Source of the DNA: Dendrolimus kikuchii
Lineage: Eukaryota; Arthropoda; Insecta; Lepidoptera; Lasiocampidae
Assembly (NCBI GenBank): GCA_019925095.2
Contig: CM034389.1
Location: 14,948,435 to 15,012,434, forward strand
Direction of reading: 5' to 3'
Length of the DNA stretch: 64,000 bases
The notes under the pieces are model-generated. The model saw only the letters and a program-made list of their open reading frames with translations. It did not search any database and was not told the DNA's origin. Positions 11,430 to 22,900 of this stretch are shown piece after piece (position 1 is the stretch's first letter; every line of letters begins with the position of its first letter). Both the position numbers and the translations under genes were made by a program.

Positions 11430-12336
11430 TAAATATTATAAATGTGAAAGTAACTCTTGACTGTTACGCTTTCACGGAAAAACTATTGGACCGTTATTTC
11501 TGATATTTGGTAAAATATCTGTAGTTTGGATACCGAGGCCATCCTCCGTATCGGCCAAAGTATCCACTGTCATGGACTTTTCATCCCGGAAAATGGGATA
11601 ACAGTTTTTCTGTCTGTTACGCTTTCACAAATAAAGTATTGGACAGCTTTTCTTCAAAGGTATATGTATAGTTTCAATTACCAGAATGGAAATAGGACAC
11701 TGTTCATCCTGGAAAATGGGATAATTTCCGGGATAGCGCCTATTACTCTAACTAATATAAGTACTAATGACTAATTAGTGACTATATTGACTTTGAAAGT
11801 TTTAGACTTTTTGAACCTTATACTTTTGGGCCTTTTCTAATTTTTGATACTTTTCGGTACTTTGGAGTATTTTTTGATACATATTGTACTTTTTGTTCTT
11901 TCTTCACTTTTCGTCCTTTCGACACTTTTCAGTAGATACTTTTCGGTATTTTTTTATACTTTCTAGTACTTTTTAGACTATAGAATTATTAATACTTTTT
12001 TCACTGCTTACTGATTTTACTAATATTATACTTCCATATTGTAATATTGTAAATTTTACAGTAACTATGTATGTCACACTCACACAGAAAAACTACTGGA
12101 CAAGTTTTTCTGAAATTTGGATATTGAAAATGTATGTAGTAACAATATCCAAAATAGACATTGAATGGTTTTTATCCCGGAAAATGGGATAGTTTGTGAT
12201 ATATAATTAAGCAAACATTTTGAGGGCGAATAGCGTCTACATAGAAATTAATGCACTGTAATCTATCTTAAAGCTTGCTGGCTATAGATAATGGTTACGT
12301 ACGTGATTCGTGGCTAAGATGCGGGGAAATCTCTAG

Positions 12337-13017
12337 TTTCTCTATAATATGCACAAGATTTCAGGCACATTTAGTGCCTTGGCAACAAGTTTATGTCGTT
12401 TGATGCAGGAGGTTTATATAGGTCTGTCGTAAAATTTTAACGAGGGTCCTCGATTTGATTTCCTTTAAATCTTAGGTCGATATTTCAAGAGCTCGGTTGA
12501 TAAAAGTAATTATTAGGTACAACACATAATGTGTGAAGAAGCGGGACATTCCCTAGTGATCTATCCCTTTCCTGTATTGTTAACGGTATAATAAAATTGG
12601 TATGGTCTTATTTATTTCAAAGTATCAACGTGCGTTGTAGATTGTTACACGAGAGGTGAAAGTGACCTATTTAGACATTAGATGGTTTGGCGCACGAGCA
12701 GGGCGAGGACGATGGTAGTTTGAGTGCCTAAGTAGGCCTTTCACCCGAGTTTAACACCCTGTTATTTCATTTCAAATACGAGGAAAGTAAATAAAAAGTG
12801 ATTAGTTAAACAAACAACTACTTCTCTCATGCAATCAGGCGTTAAATCAATATCTAAATCTGATGAACTCAATTATTTAATACGTCCCATATGAAACGTC
12901 AAGGATTTTTTTTTCTTCTGTGGCATTCTACTAGCCAGTATTTTTTGTCACTGATGTACTGTAAATTATTATAAACAAGTTAGTGAAAAGTAATTTAAGT
13001 ATAAAATTGTTGATATT
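12337..13017. other. No gene; intergenic
   Basis: Contains a CTTTCACCCGAGTTTAACACC-like segment near 12740 of the type often seen at the edges of lepidopteran repeats, but no bounded element. No ORF of interest. Confidence 0.4.
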
Positions 13018-13745
13018 TTTTTATTACAATTAATTTTGCTAATCCGTCTTTTCTAAGGAAACTACTTCATTTATCGGGTTAAAAATATATTTATGTTAAA
13101 GTGTTAACTCGAGTTATAAGTCAGCACTATGTCGAGTTTCATTTATATACGTACCGTATTTTCCCAAAAAGATACGATCGCAGCGCCATCTTTGTCACTG
13201 TGTTCGTTTATCCCAGGAAAATGACGTTTTTCATCGGGATAAAAAGTATCCTAAGTTACGCCCCGGGATATAAGCTAGCACTGTGTCGAGTTTCATTTAA
13301 ATTTGTTTATTAGTTTTTCCCGTGGCTGCGCCACGTGTCAAACCCTAGGCAGTAGCTTTGTTTTATTTACATTAAAACTTAATTCGGTTTTTTACAGATA
13401 ATAATAATAACTAAGAAACTAAGGCCATATAGTATATACATAACTGTCCAGCAAAACATTGAGGCGAGTCAAACCCAACCTGATTTGAATTAATACAATG
13501 AATGATATGTTGTTTATGACAATATTGGTATTTGTTAGTGAATTGAAAAAATATTCCGTCTAATTTAAGGAAACGACGACCTTTATCGGGATAAAATGTA
13601 TCCTAAGTATTAACTCGGCGTATAAGCCAGCATTATGTCGAGTTACATTCATATACGTTCCGTAATTTCCAAAAAAGATGCGATCGCAGCGACTTCTTTT
13701 TCGCTATTTTCGTCGGAATATAAGATAGCTCCGTTTCGAATCTAT
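13018..13745. repeat. Two diverged copies of a Helitron-like repeat
   Basis: Segments at about 13040-13160 and 13570-13690 share GGAAACxACxxCxTTTATCGGG, TTAACTCG, TATGTCGAGTT and AAAAAGATxCGATCGCAGCG. The first copy ends near 13340 in a hairpin (CCGTGGCTGCGCCACG) resembling a Helitron 3' terminus. The 70-codon ORF at 13101-13313 lies inside and is not a gene. A further Helitron-like start (AAAGTTTGTGAGTTTGTG) lies at 13764. Confidence 0.5.
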
Positions 13746-13872
13746 CCTAATATTATAAAGAGGTAAAGTTTGTGAGTTTGTGACGTTGTAGGGGGTAATC
13801 TCGTCTTTTTTTTGTTTTTTTTTTTGTTTTGAGGCGAGGGAAAATGCTTAACCGATTTACGCACAAACTGGG

Positions 13873-15757
13873 TAATTGCTAGGGGAACGACACGCGTCGG
13901 TCGGGGGCGATAACACTGCAGCAATAGTATGCTCTTGGCAGCGCTCCGTCCGCGATCGACGTCACAGAATAGTGTGGAAGACTCCGAGCGTTGCTGCACG
14001 GGCGAGCAACCCCAATACCCACTAAAAACCCCCTCCTCCCTGACTGCGCTTTGAATGTGTTGGAAAGACTGAGATTTAGAACATAGTTACGCCCAGCCGA
14101 TCCAGCGCAATAAAGTGCCTGGAGTGTGCCCTGGGAGAACACACCCCACTTCGTTGTGCGGGGGTAGAAGGTCCTTTGCTCTCCTAGCAAGCTAAAGGCC
14201 CCCCGCGGTAAACGGAACCTAACTAAGGGAGGGAAGTAATGCGCGTACCTGCCTCTCCGGGTGCCAGCTGAAGGCCGGCGACCTCGAGAAGACGCATTGG
14301 CACGCGCTGCAGGACTTCTCTCCCTGTCTCGTTCTGCGGCCTCCTTGAGTGACATTACTGTCTCGCAAAAAGTAACCGCAGCCCCCCAATTGGCGCTGCT
14401 CTGCAGCATGGCCTTTCGCAGAGCGAGTCGACTGGACCTACGTGCGTCTCAAGTTCGAAACGCTGCGGCGCCCATGCGGCGCACTCGACTAGCGTGTGTA
14501 ACGCCGTGTCGAGCGCGCCGCACTGGCGGCAGTCCGGGGAAGGCAAGCAGCCCACAATGCGACACAGATACTTATCGAAACATCCGTGTCCGGTAAGTAT
14601 CTGTGTCGTCCTGAAGGTCAGGGTGCCGCTGGTGCGGTTGACCCATTCCGTCAGCTGTGGCCTGATTGCATTCACCGTGTAGCCGCCATAGGCCGCAGGG
14701 TTGTCGAGCTCTTGAGACCAGACGGCAACGCGGGTGAAACCTGACAGAAGGTCAGGCCTCTAGCTAGGGCATCCTGCCGGGTGCGGCGCACCACTGACAG
14801 GACGTCCGCCTGGAGATGCCAGGGCTGATCGCCCGCCAGGAGGGTGGCCACCGTCCGCGACACTGTGCGATACCCCCGTATGGTCCTCACGGCCAGAACC
14901 TGCTGCGCCCGCTGCAGCAGGGTTCTGTTGTGGCGGTGAAGTGCAATGGTCCAGACGGGTGCACCGTATAGTGCCATACTCCTCAGGATGCCAGAGTAAA
15001 GTTTCCGCGTCGCACCTCCCGGGCCCCCTACGTTGGGAAGCAGCCTCGAGAGTGCGCCCGCGGATTTGACGAGTTTGGGAACTAGCTGCTCAAAGTGCGC
15101 TTTGAACAGCCATTTCCCACAGAGCCCCAGATATTTCAATCATACAGAAAGACAGAAACATACAATTCTCAAGCCCAGCCTAGATTCGATCTACGACAAT
15201 GCATTTTCGCAAATGACGCAGCGCGTGCCGTGAGTAGGGTGTCGTCCGCAAAGCAGATCAGCCCTACCCCGGGCAAGACCGGAACCCGAAGGATCCAGTC
15301 ATAACCTACGTTCCAAAGAATCGGCCCGAGGACCGACCCCTGTGGAACGCCGCACGCGACGCGTCGACGACCTAACTCGGGATTGCCGGACTCACCGTCC
15401 TCCCAAAGGATATGTCGATCCTGCAGGTACGCGCCCAACAGCCTCGTGAGGTACGGCGGGACTCCATGCGCGCGGAGCCCCTCCCTGATCGTGATTTCGT
15501 GAAAAAGTCTTCCGTGATTTTTTTCACATTTTTTAAACGCAATGTACAAACCCGAACCATTTACATATTTATTTATAATACATACCCCGTCGGGTCCCGG
15601 TGCCGTCTTCCTGCCCCAGATCCAGGGCAACGTCTAGTTCCCCCTCGGAGATGAAGTGAGGCTCCTCGTCCGTGGGGGTGTCGGGAACGGGTGGACCCAT
15701 ACTGGGGGGAGTAGATCCGGGAAGAGCCCGTCGATCACCTCGGGTTCGAGCGTTTCC
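13873..15757 (-). pseudogene. R1-type LINE, family A copy 1, with deletions
   Basis: Remnant of ORF2 plus 3' UTR. Read from 15757 down: the linker before the RT domain, RT motifs (GVPQGSVLGP near 15345, FADDT near 15240), the thumb region, then a C-terminal Cys/His segment (HGCFDKYLCRI near 14585, CRQCG and HTLVECAAW near 14500). The 3' UTR (about 14350-13873) contains the TTTTTAGTGGGTATTGG block. Compared with the 97-98% similar-looking copy at 28610-30229 it has lost about 400 bp of RT (replaced near 15490-15590 by AT-rich filler) and about 110 bp near 15140-15215, with several frame changes. Reverse transcription is therefore impossible. Family assignment (R1 clade) rests on the RT motifs and the C-terminal CCHC-like knuckle. 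Confidence 0.85.
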
Positions 15758-15890
15758 GTGAAAGGGGGGGGGGCTTCATCTGCGATAGTGTTAAAGATGG
15801 CATTTTACGTAGATATAGCGATGGTTTTATTGCATTATTTGAGATGCGACATTGTTAATGACGTTAAATATTAACAGATAACGTATGTAT

Positions 15891-16354
15891 ATTATATATG
15901 TTATAGTCAAAGGTCGATATTCAGTCTTTTCCCGGAATGACTGGTTTATCCTACGTTTGACCAAAGCCTTTCGACAAAACCCGAAATAAATTCCAATTTC
16001 GGTCTTTGACTAAAGTATTTATAGTCAAACCTAGAAGTACCTAACTTTTTAGTCAAACGTCGAACGTAAAATTATCTGTCTACTAAGTCTGTAGTAGTAG
16101 TGTAGCTTTGCCAAGTCGATCCTAGAAGTGACTAAGGCAGATTCGGTCAAACGTCGATTCGTACTGTGCTTTTTAGATGTTTAATGACTGTTTAAATTAG
16201 TCTTTCCTAGGTTAGACAAAAATTAATTCGTCGAAGGCAGAAAAACGTCATTTATTTGGACTTTGACTAAGACTTATGTCAGACCTGGAGGTTTGACAAG
16301 TCAAACTTAGAAGCGCCAGAGCATCAATGTTTGACTATAACATATATATAATTA
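15891..16354. mobile_element. MITE with ~22-bp TIRs, GTCAAA-rich interior
   Basis: ATTATATATGTTATAGTCAA at 15891 is the inverse of the sequence ending at 16353. The interior (about 460 bp) repeats GTCAAAC/TTTGACT many times in both orientations, so the single strand could fold extensively. No ORF. Superfamily unknown; flanks are AT-rich and a duplication cannot be fixed. Confidence 0.65.
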
Positions 16355-16399
16355 CCGACAACATGCAGTACTAATGTTAGCAAAACAAAGTATAGGTGT

Positions 16400-18572
16400 G
16401 AGGAGTGGTCGAAGGTCGTGACCAGTGACAAGGACAGTGGGTTAGGTTAGGTTATCTTTAGACAGAGGCCTGGCGGATGACGCGGTTTCCCGGGGTGAGG
16501 TCTTGTTGGCGGTGTCACTCGACTTCGTCGACGCGTTCAATATCTTGCCCTGTGCTTGCGTCAGGGAGGCACTCCGGTATTTCGGGGTGCCGACCTACCT
16601 ACGCCAAATACTCTGGGCATACTTAATTGAAAGAACCGTTATCTACGCGGTCCACAGAGGAGGGTGGAGTCGACGAGCCATGGTATGCGGTGTTCCACAG
16701 GGATCGGCTTTAGGCTCTGCTGTGGAACATCACATACGATTGGACTTTACGGTGTCGGGTCCTCTAGGGCGTCAGCGTCATCTGCTATGCAGATGACACG
16801 CTGATCGCTGCTCGCGGGAAGACCCATAAGCAAGCGTGCATCCTGGGAACGGCTGGGGTGTCACAAATAGTAGACAGGATCCAGCGACTAGGTCTGGAGG
16901 TGGCTCTGCAAAAGACCGAGGCCGTGATTTTTCACGGCCCTCACAACCGATCACCTCTGGACACTAACATCGTCGTAGGAGGTGTCCGCATCGGCAACAA
17001 GGAAACCATGAAGTACCTGGGATTGGTACTTGATAGCCGATGAAACTTCGATACATATTCGGCAATTGGCTCCTAAACTCAAGAGGGCGGCGGCAGCTTT
17101 ATCGCGTTTGCTGCCTAACATTGAGGGGCCTGAAGCCACGTGCCGAAAACTCTTCGAAGGCATCGTGAGGTCTATAGCTCTATACGGTGTCCCCGTTTGG
17201 GCAGACCGCCTGACGGCCAGAAACATAGCTCTGCTGCGACAAGCGTAGCGAGTGCTGGCCGTCAGAGCGATACGAAGATAGCGTACGGTGTCTTTCGAAA
17301 CGGCCTTGCTACTCGCCGGATCCCCACCATGGAACGTCGAAGCCAAGGTCCTCTCGTCGCTGTACCAGCGGCGCAAGGAGGCCCTGGTGAGGGGCACGAG
17401 ACCGGCGCCTCGGGAAACAGAGGCTTGCCAGTCGAAGCTCCACGACGTCGCCGTGGTGGTTTGGGAAGAGCGTCTCAGACACCCCAGCGCGGGCCTCGCC
17501 ACCATAGAGGCGAAGAGCTCCGTCCTGCAGGACTGGACAAAACGAAGACACGGCACCCTGACGTTCCGGCTGACACAGGTCCTTTCGGGGCACGGCTGCT
17601 TCGGAAGGTACCTGTGTCACCTAGGCCGCTAGCCAACGTCAGGGTGCCATCATTGCGACACTGGCGACCTGCCTGCCTGGACAGAGCAACGCCGAGACCA
17701 TGTCGCCATTACCGGATTGGACCTCTCGCTCTTGGCCGTGGTTCGCACCATGATCGGGAACCGTCTCCTCCTTCTGTGAGCGCGTTATGCTCACGAAGAA
17801 GGAGGCAGAGCGGGATCGTGAGCGCACATCACTGCTCCGCTCCCGCCAAAGGAGGGCGCGTCGACGCCGGAGGGCCAGCCAGGACCTTCGGCCGCCGTAA
17901 GCGGGCGGCGTGGGTGGGGCCTTTTGGGGTATAGTGGTTCTCACTCACTTGCACATGCCGTCAAGATGGGGGCGCGGCGTGTTCCGCGCGCGCTCACATC
18001 TCCTCTCGTGGGGCGAGTTACAGACCGCTCCACGCCTAGAGAGCTTGAAGATGCCGGGATAAAAGTAGTCCCCTGGCAGTGGAAGAGGCCTCGTGAGGCC
18101 CACGCCTGCCAGGGCTGCGGAGAAGCTAGGTTATATACCCGTAGTCCTGGCATAAGGCGAAGGACGGAACACCCAGGGGTTTTAGTGGGTATCCCTAACT
18201 GGGGAGTGGTAATAGCATGGGTGTCATGCTATTGACAGAACTGGTGTAGTTCTGACTAGGCATGCTGGTGCCACCCCCGATCTGGCGAATCCCACACACG
18301 GGTCGCGAATTATGCCCCCCAAGGTTTTGTCCTTGTCGCGGCTTGGTCCTCAATCGGATTTTCCCTGCTAAAATAAAAAGGTTATCTTCAGACCAAAGCC
18401 CACGAGCCGAGTGAGTGAAGCAAGCGTGCCGCGGCAGCGGCCGCCGATTGGCAGAACCGACTTTAACCATTATTCAAATAGTTATTAGAGAATAAATTGT
18501 AACCAATCGGTTTTGCTTGCCTTTGGTCTGAAGCTAACCTAACTCACTGTCCTTGTCACTGAAATCGCGATT
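16400..18572. mobile_element. MITE with GTTAGGTTAGG end, split by an R1 LINE
   Basis: Left piece about 16400-16463 and right piece 18379-18572. CAGTGACAAGGACAGTG and GTTAGGTTAG at 16423 are inverted at 18530-18561. A second inverted pair, AGGTTANCTTCAGACCAAAG, bounds the right piece internally (18379 and about 18508-18531). A related copy lies at 22841-23040. The LINE 16464-18378 sits inside with a target duplication. Confidence 0.75.
16464..18378 (+). pseudogene. R1-type LINE, family B, 5'-truncated, 15-bp TSD
   Basis: Starts within the RT domain. Translated pieces show AVSLDFVDAFN (motif A) near 16510, MVCGVPQGSALG near 16680, ICYADDT (catalytic motif C) near 16782, MKYLGLVLD near 17010, the RLLPN and YGVPVWA blocks near 17110-17200, and the C-terminal knuckle HGCFGRYLCHLG near 17600. 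The frame is broken at least six times, including stops near 17040 and 17246. The 3' UTR (17790-18378) carries GGTTTTAGTGGGTATCCC and ends CTGCTAAAATAAAA. The flanks AGGTTATCTTTAGAC (16449-16463) and AGGTTATCTTCAGAC (18379-18393) are the target-site duplication, one mismatch in 15. Clearly a different family from A: protein similarity is moderate and the 3' UTRs differ. Confidence 0.9.
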
Positions 18573-19548
18573 GGAAAAACTGTAACCATGTTACCAGTAA
18601 CCCTGAATTATATTATTATTCATATTGAATTGAATATAATTACATCTTTTGTTTTTGTCCCCTCATTCATTCTTAAAATAACATTTTATGTCATTGTAGT
18701 ATCATGTAATTATTGATTGATATTTTTTATTGTTGTAGGATGAATATGAAAGACGGAAATGACAGTTATGTTAGTTAAATATGTACTTCCTACTACACAT
18801 TAGGCATCATCTAATCGAAGAAGGCTGATATCAGCACGTCTGGTAGTTTTTAAATCGCTCAATTATCGGAAACGATCCTATATATTGTCTGGTAATAACT
18901 GTAAATAACGGTAGTAGTAACTGTTTAAGTGGTAGTAATTTACGTTTTATATTTGTAAACATTCCAATGTTTACACGCACATGACTGATTTGCTTATACT
19001 ACCGCCTACGCATTTCTCGTAACAAATTGTTGATATCAGATGGATTCAGATGTTATTAGTGGCAACCCACAAGCAAACGTTGAATGGAGCAATAAAATTT
19101 GAGACAATCGAACTTCAGTTTAACGGAGGTAGTTTATCCATTGAAAATAAATAAAACGTCATAAACACATTGGAAAAGCAACGAGATATTTCGGTCAAAT
19201 TACGTAATAGCATAAGCGTGATTTCATTAACGTAAATATTTAGGCAGTTACGTTCAAGTCAACAAAAGTTAAATGACGGCCAGAAGCAAAATAATTTTTA
19301 AGGTTCCGCAGGCCTTGCCTGTTGGTGCTACATAATGATATAGTAAAATTGAAAACAACTGAAAATCTGTAATTGATTGCTGAAAACACTTTTTTCAGTG
19401 TAATGTCCATGTTTTGTTTCTGAATGTTAATTATGTATCCTATAGAGAAACTCGTTCAGGTTGAAAACGAAACCACCCGGAAAAAAACTTATGGCAAATT
19501 TGGGAATGATACTATAGGTCAGTATTAGCAATGTAAATGTAAACCTTT
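18573..19548. other. No gene recognised
   Basis: AT-rich intergenic sequence between the MITE and the next LINE relic; no bounded repeat or exon was identified. Confidence 0.45.
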
Positions 19549-19790
19549 TTTATTGAGGGGATATCCGCTTGAGGACTAACCACCGTGGGGCGTGTAGAGT
19601 TTGCCATTTGAGGATGGCACTAGCACCTCCCCAGGAATGCTATTGGCATCTGGTTCAGGGTTGCCCACTAAAACCTTTAACTGTTCCTACGTCCCGTGTT
19701 CGGGCTGTGGGCTCACTCGTGCATTCACCTCCAGCCCGGGCGGAAGATAGCTAGCCCCAACCCGGGTGTGCCCCTTAATGTTAAGCCGAA
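19549..19790 (-). mobile_element. 3' UTR relic of R1-type LINE, family B
   Basis: On the minus strand: CCGGGCTGGAGGT near 19735, GAGCCCACAGCCCG, then GGTTTTAGTGGGCAACCC near 19670, CTCAAGCGGATATCCCCTC and a terminal A run at 19549-19554. The order matches 41754-41992. It lies just downstream of the SMNDC1 polyadenylation region. The plus ORF at 19569-19754 is incidental. Confidence 0.75.
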
Positions 19791-19882
19791 GATGTGTACC
19801 TCTACTAGAAACGGCTTTAATTTCGTCATGCACTATAGGGTTTATACTTTATATTAAAAGTAGAAACTTAAAATTAAAATTA

Positions 19883-19888
19883 TTTATT
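19883..19888 (-). promoter_or_regulatory. Candidate polyadenylation signal of SMNDC1
   Basis: AATAAA on the minus strand, about 55 bases after the SMNDC1 stop codon, in a T/A-rich context suited to 3' end formation. Confidence 0.5.
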
Positions 19889-19941
19889 ATTAGGTATTAT
19901 TATCAGTCTAAAATGTAGGTAATAAAAATATCGCGCAAACA

Positions 19942-22900
19942 CTATCCACCCTTCTTCCATTTTTCTCCAGGAGTATAATCCGTCATTGGTTTTCCAGATA
20001 TGCCGCAGGTGCCGATACCAACTCTTCCGGTTAAGTTATCAGGTGAAGCAAATATACTCTTTGTCCTGACACCCGGTTTTTTAGCTGCTTTTGAGTGAAA
20101 TGACAGCCATTTATTCTTTTCTGATTCTCTTTCTTCTTCAATTTGTTTATACCTCTGCTGTTTCTTTTGTTTTTTCTTTTTTAGATATTCGCGATTGTAT
20201 CCTTTCCCATGTCTGAAAATAAAATTAGGATTACATAAATTACTTTTTTCATTTTATGCTTTCTGGCAACACTACTTGTAGGTACTGTACACTACTATTA
20301 GAAGGTAATACATAACGACTCACTTGCTTTCGTCTCCACTTAATGTCCTCTTGATACCGCCATTCAAGGACTTTACATCGTTAATTGCAACGACTTCCAA
20401 TGTAGTGTATCCATCAAATTTTACCTTCAAATTATCTTCTGAGACATCCTCAATGAGTGCTTCATAGAACCTAAAATTATAAAGTGTTAGTATACATATA
20501 CACACACACACACACACATTACTATTATCACCCTATTAATATTATAAATTCGAAAGTAACTCTGTCTGTCTGTTACACTTTCATAGAAAAACTACTGGAC
20601 GGATTTGGCTGACACTCAGTATATATATTTCCTCAGCTCCCTCAATAGATGCCCATATCATCTACTTTATATCCATCAGTTCATTGGTATGGAAATTAGT
20701 ATAAACAGATATTTGATTTCAACAAGGAAATAATTTAGGGCCATAATTATTATGTTTCACTATAACTTGCCACTAATTCATGTTTGCTGATTGCTAAACT
20801 AATTTATATCTGTAGATATTTGGACGTTTCTGTCTTACCTAGTAGCTTAATTGTAACAAACAACAATTGTAATATAACTTTAGGATATAAGTTCTACTCA
20901 CTCATTTGGGTAATTTTACAAAGCAATAATGAAATTTTATGACATAATTATGAAATAAATGTTTATTATTATTATTTCTTAAGGAAAAATAGCAAGAAGA
21001 TAAGAGTTAGTAAGTATACAGGTAACTGTCTGCCTAAGAAAAAAATTTGGAGGGGGAGAAATAGAGGATAATCTGTATGGACAACATAATTCCTAGAATA
21101 GGAATATGAAAAACATTTAGATTTATGTGTTACAATTATATAATAGCATTGTAATTGGATTTTTATTTCATTCAGAAAGTATAAAAAGAATTATAAAGTC
21201 GCGGATGGTAACCGCAAAGCATAGTATCTGTCCTTTTGACCTAAGATTATCATTCTAATGTCAGGTAAAGTGACTTTGCTATCTTTACAAAACAGCTCCT
21301 GTAGTATGACAACAAATTGTATTGCATGTAAAACGATTAACACTATATGGACACACTGGCATACAGTCTGTATTTTTTTTGCAGAATATACAAAACTTTT
21401 GTTACCCATTGTCTTTGTTGTCTAAATATTAATTACCTTGACTACATTACTAAAACACAGAGTTCAAAGTGCTGAATTCACTCATATTTATTCATTTGAA
21501 AACAAGCATAATTTGTTTAGTATAAAAGTATACAATGTTTGTCTACAAAATTTGTTTACCAGTGGAGGGTAATCTCATAGGCACCAAAATGCATAGCAAC
21601 CATCATAACATTTACTACAACCCTGTCATCTTATTATATGATGTTTAATCTTTTCCTCTCTTTTTTTAAATATCATAGCCCACTATTATTCTTAGGTTAT
21701 GGCCATCAACACTACCATTACCATGGTATATAATAATGGTAGTGCTGCAAGTCGATTCTAATCATTTGCAGGTGTCTTATTACCCCTGTGAATTTGAGTG
21801 ATCTATTGTTTGCGCTGATCTCTTTGTTCACGGCGCTGTAAGACGCCATAAAACCTTCTTTCCTGTGTTGGTATTAAGCCAACAAGTTAAGGATTTCAAG
21901 AACCAGTGGGCGGCATGTTGCTAGGAGGCCATGTCTAATTTACAAATGGATGAGAGTCACTTAGTCAGGAAAGCCAGGTGGTAGGGAATTTGCCCGACTG
22001 GATGGTTACCACCCCTGGTCTAGAGTATGCCGCCATAACAACATTGTGTTGTGTTTCGGCATTAGTGACCAGGTTCCAGTTCCCCTTAAGAGTGCAGCAG
22101 CGCATTTGTAGCACCTTTGGTGTTGCAAATGTCCATAGGCGATGGTAACCGCTTTCCATCAAGTGGGCCGTCTGCCTGTCTGTTGAACTCCTGCAATAAA
22201 AAAAAAAAAAAAAAAAGGAAATGAACCTGTTGTGTTCTGCCTGCAAACGAAGTGTTACTTAGTGTACTTTTGGAGTGATTATCTTATAACCATGGACTTG
22301 TTATGTGGCGAATGGACGATTTATGTGATTACGATTTTCTGCTTTAAGGTTTAGTTTTGTTGTATTTGGTTATACTTATAAGAATTGTGAATTACGTGTG
22401 TGTACTTCTAATAAACTTTATGATAATTCCAATGGCATTTTCGAATGTATATCCCATAAACTCGTAACAGTAGTAATACGGCTGTTTGACTAAAATAATT
22501 TCTGCTACTCTGCTTGTTGCGCTTTTCTGTCTTTTTTTTCCTGAAAGTGTTAATGTCCCATAGTATATGCATCTGGAGTTTACAAAGTTTAATATATAAG
22601 AACCAGATATATATTCTAAGAGTTATACATCACTAGAACTTCTAGTACTTCTCCCTTCTGCAACCCTTGTTTGGGAAACATGTAGTTCTTGAGATATTAT
22701 TTTTTTTATAAACACCTTATATTTTTCACTAATATTGTATTTATATTATACATATAAAGATGAGAAATCCAGAAGAAAGCTAGTAGTCAATGTAAAAAAG
22801 ATTCAAAACAGTCTAAAAACACAGACTAAATCAAGTAAAGTGAGTGTGACATTGCTGCAGTCAGTGAGTGACACAGCCTATTTGTAACCATTGTTTAAAT

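Larger units (their letters stand above)
10165..12336 (+). mobile_element. Helitron copy G, split by nested Helitron C
   Basis: The 5' end TCCTACATA at 10165-10173 is cut by Helitron C (10174-11429) and resumes at 11430 with TAAATATTATAAATGTGAAA, together restoring a Helitron start. The body continues through the family's GGAAAATGGGATA blocks to a degenerate 3' end, GCGGGGAAATCTCTAG, with CTAG at 12333-12336. A second start-like motif (TACTAATATTATA) near 12010 suggests either another nested copy or internal duplication. Non-autonomous: no Rep/helicase coding sequence is seen. Confidence 0.75.

Noticed and set aside
21191..21409. 72-codon minus-strand ORF in the SMNDC1 intron
   Set aside because: Ends in a somewhat protein-like stretch but has no splice context, no family match I can name, and its first half is hydrophobic noise.
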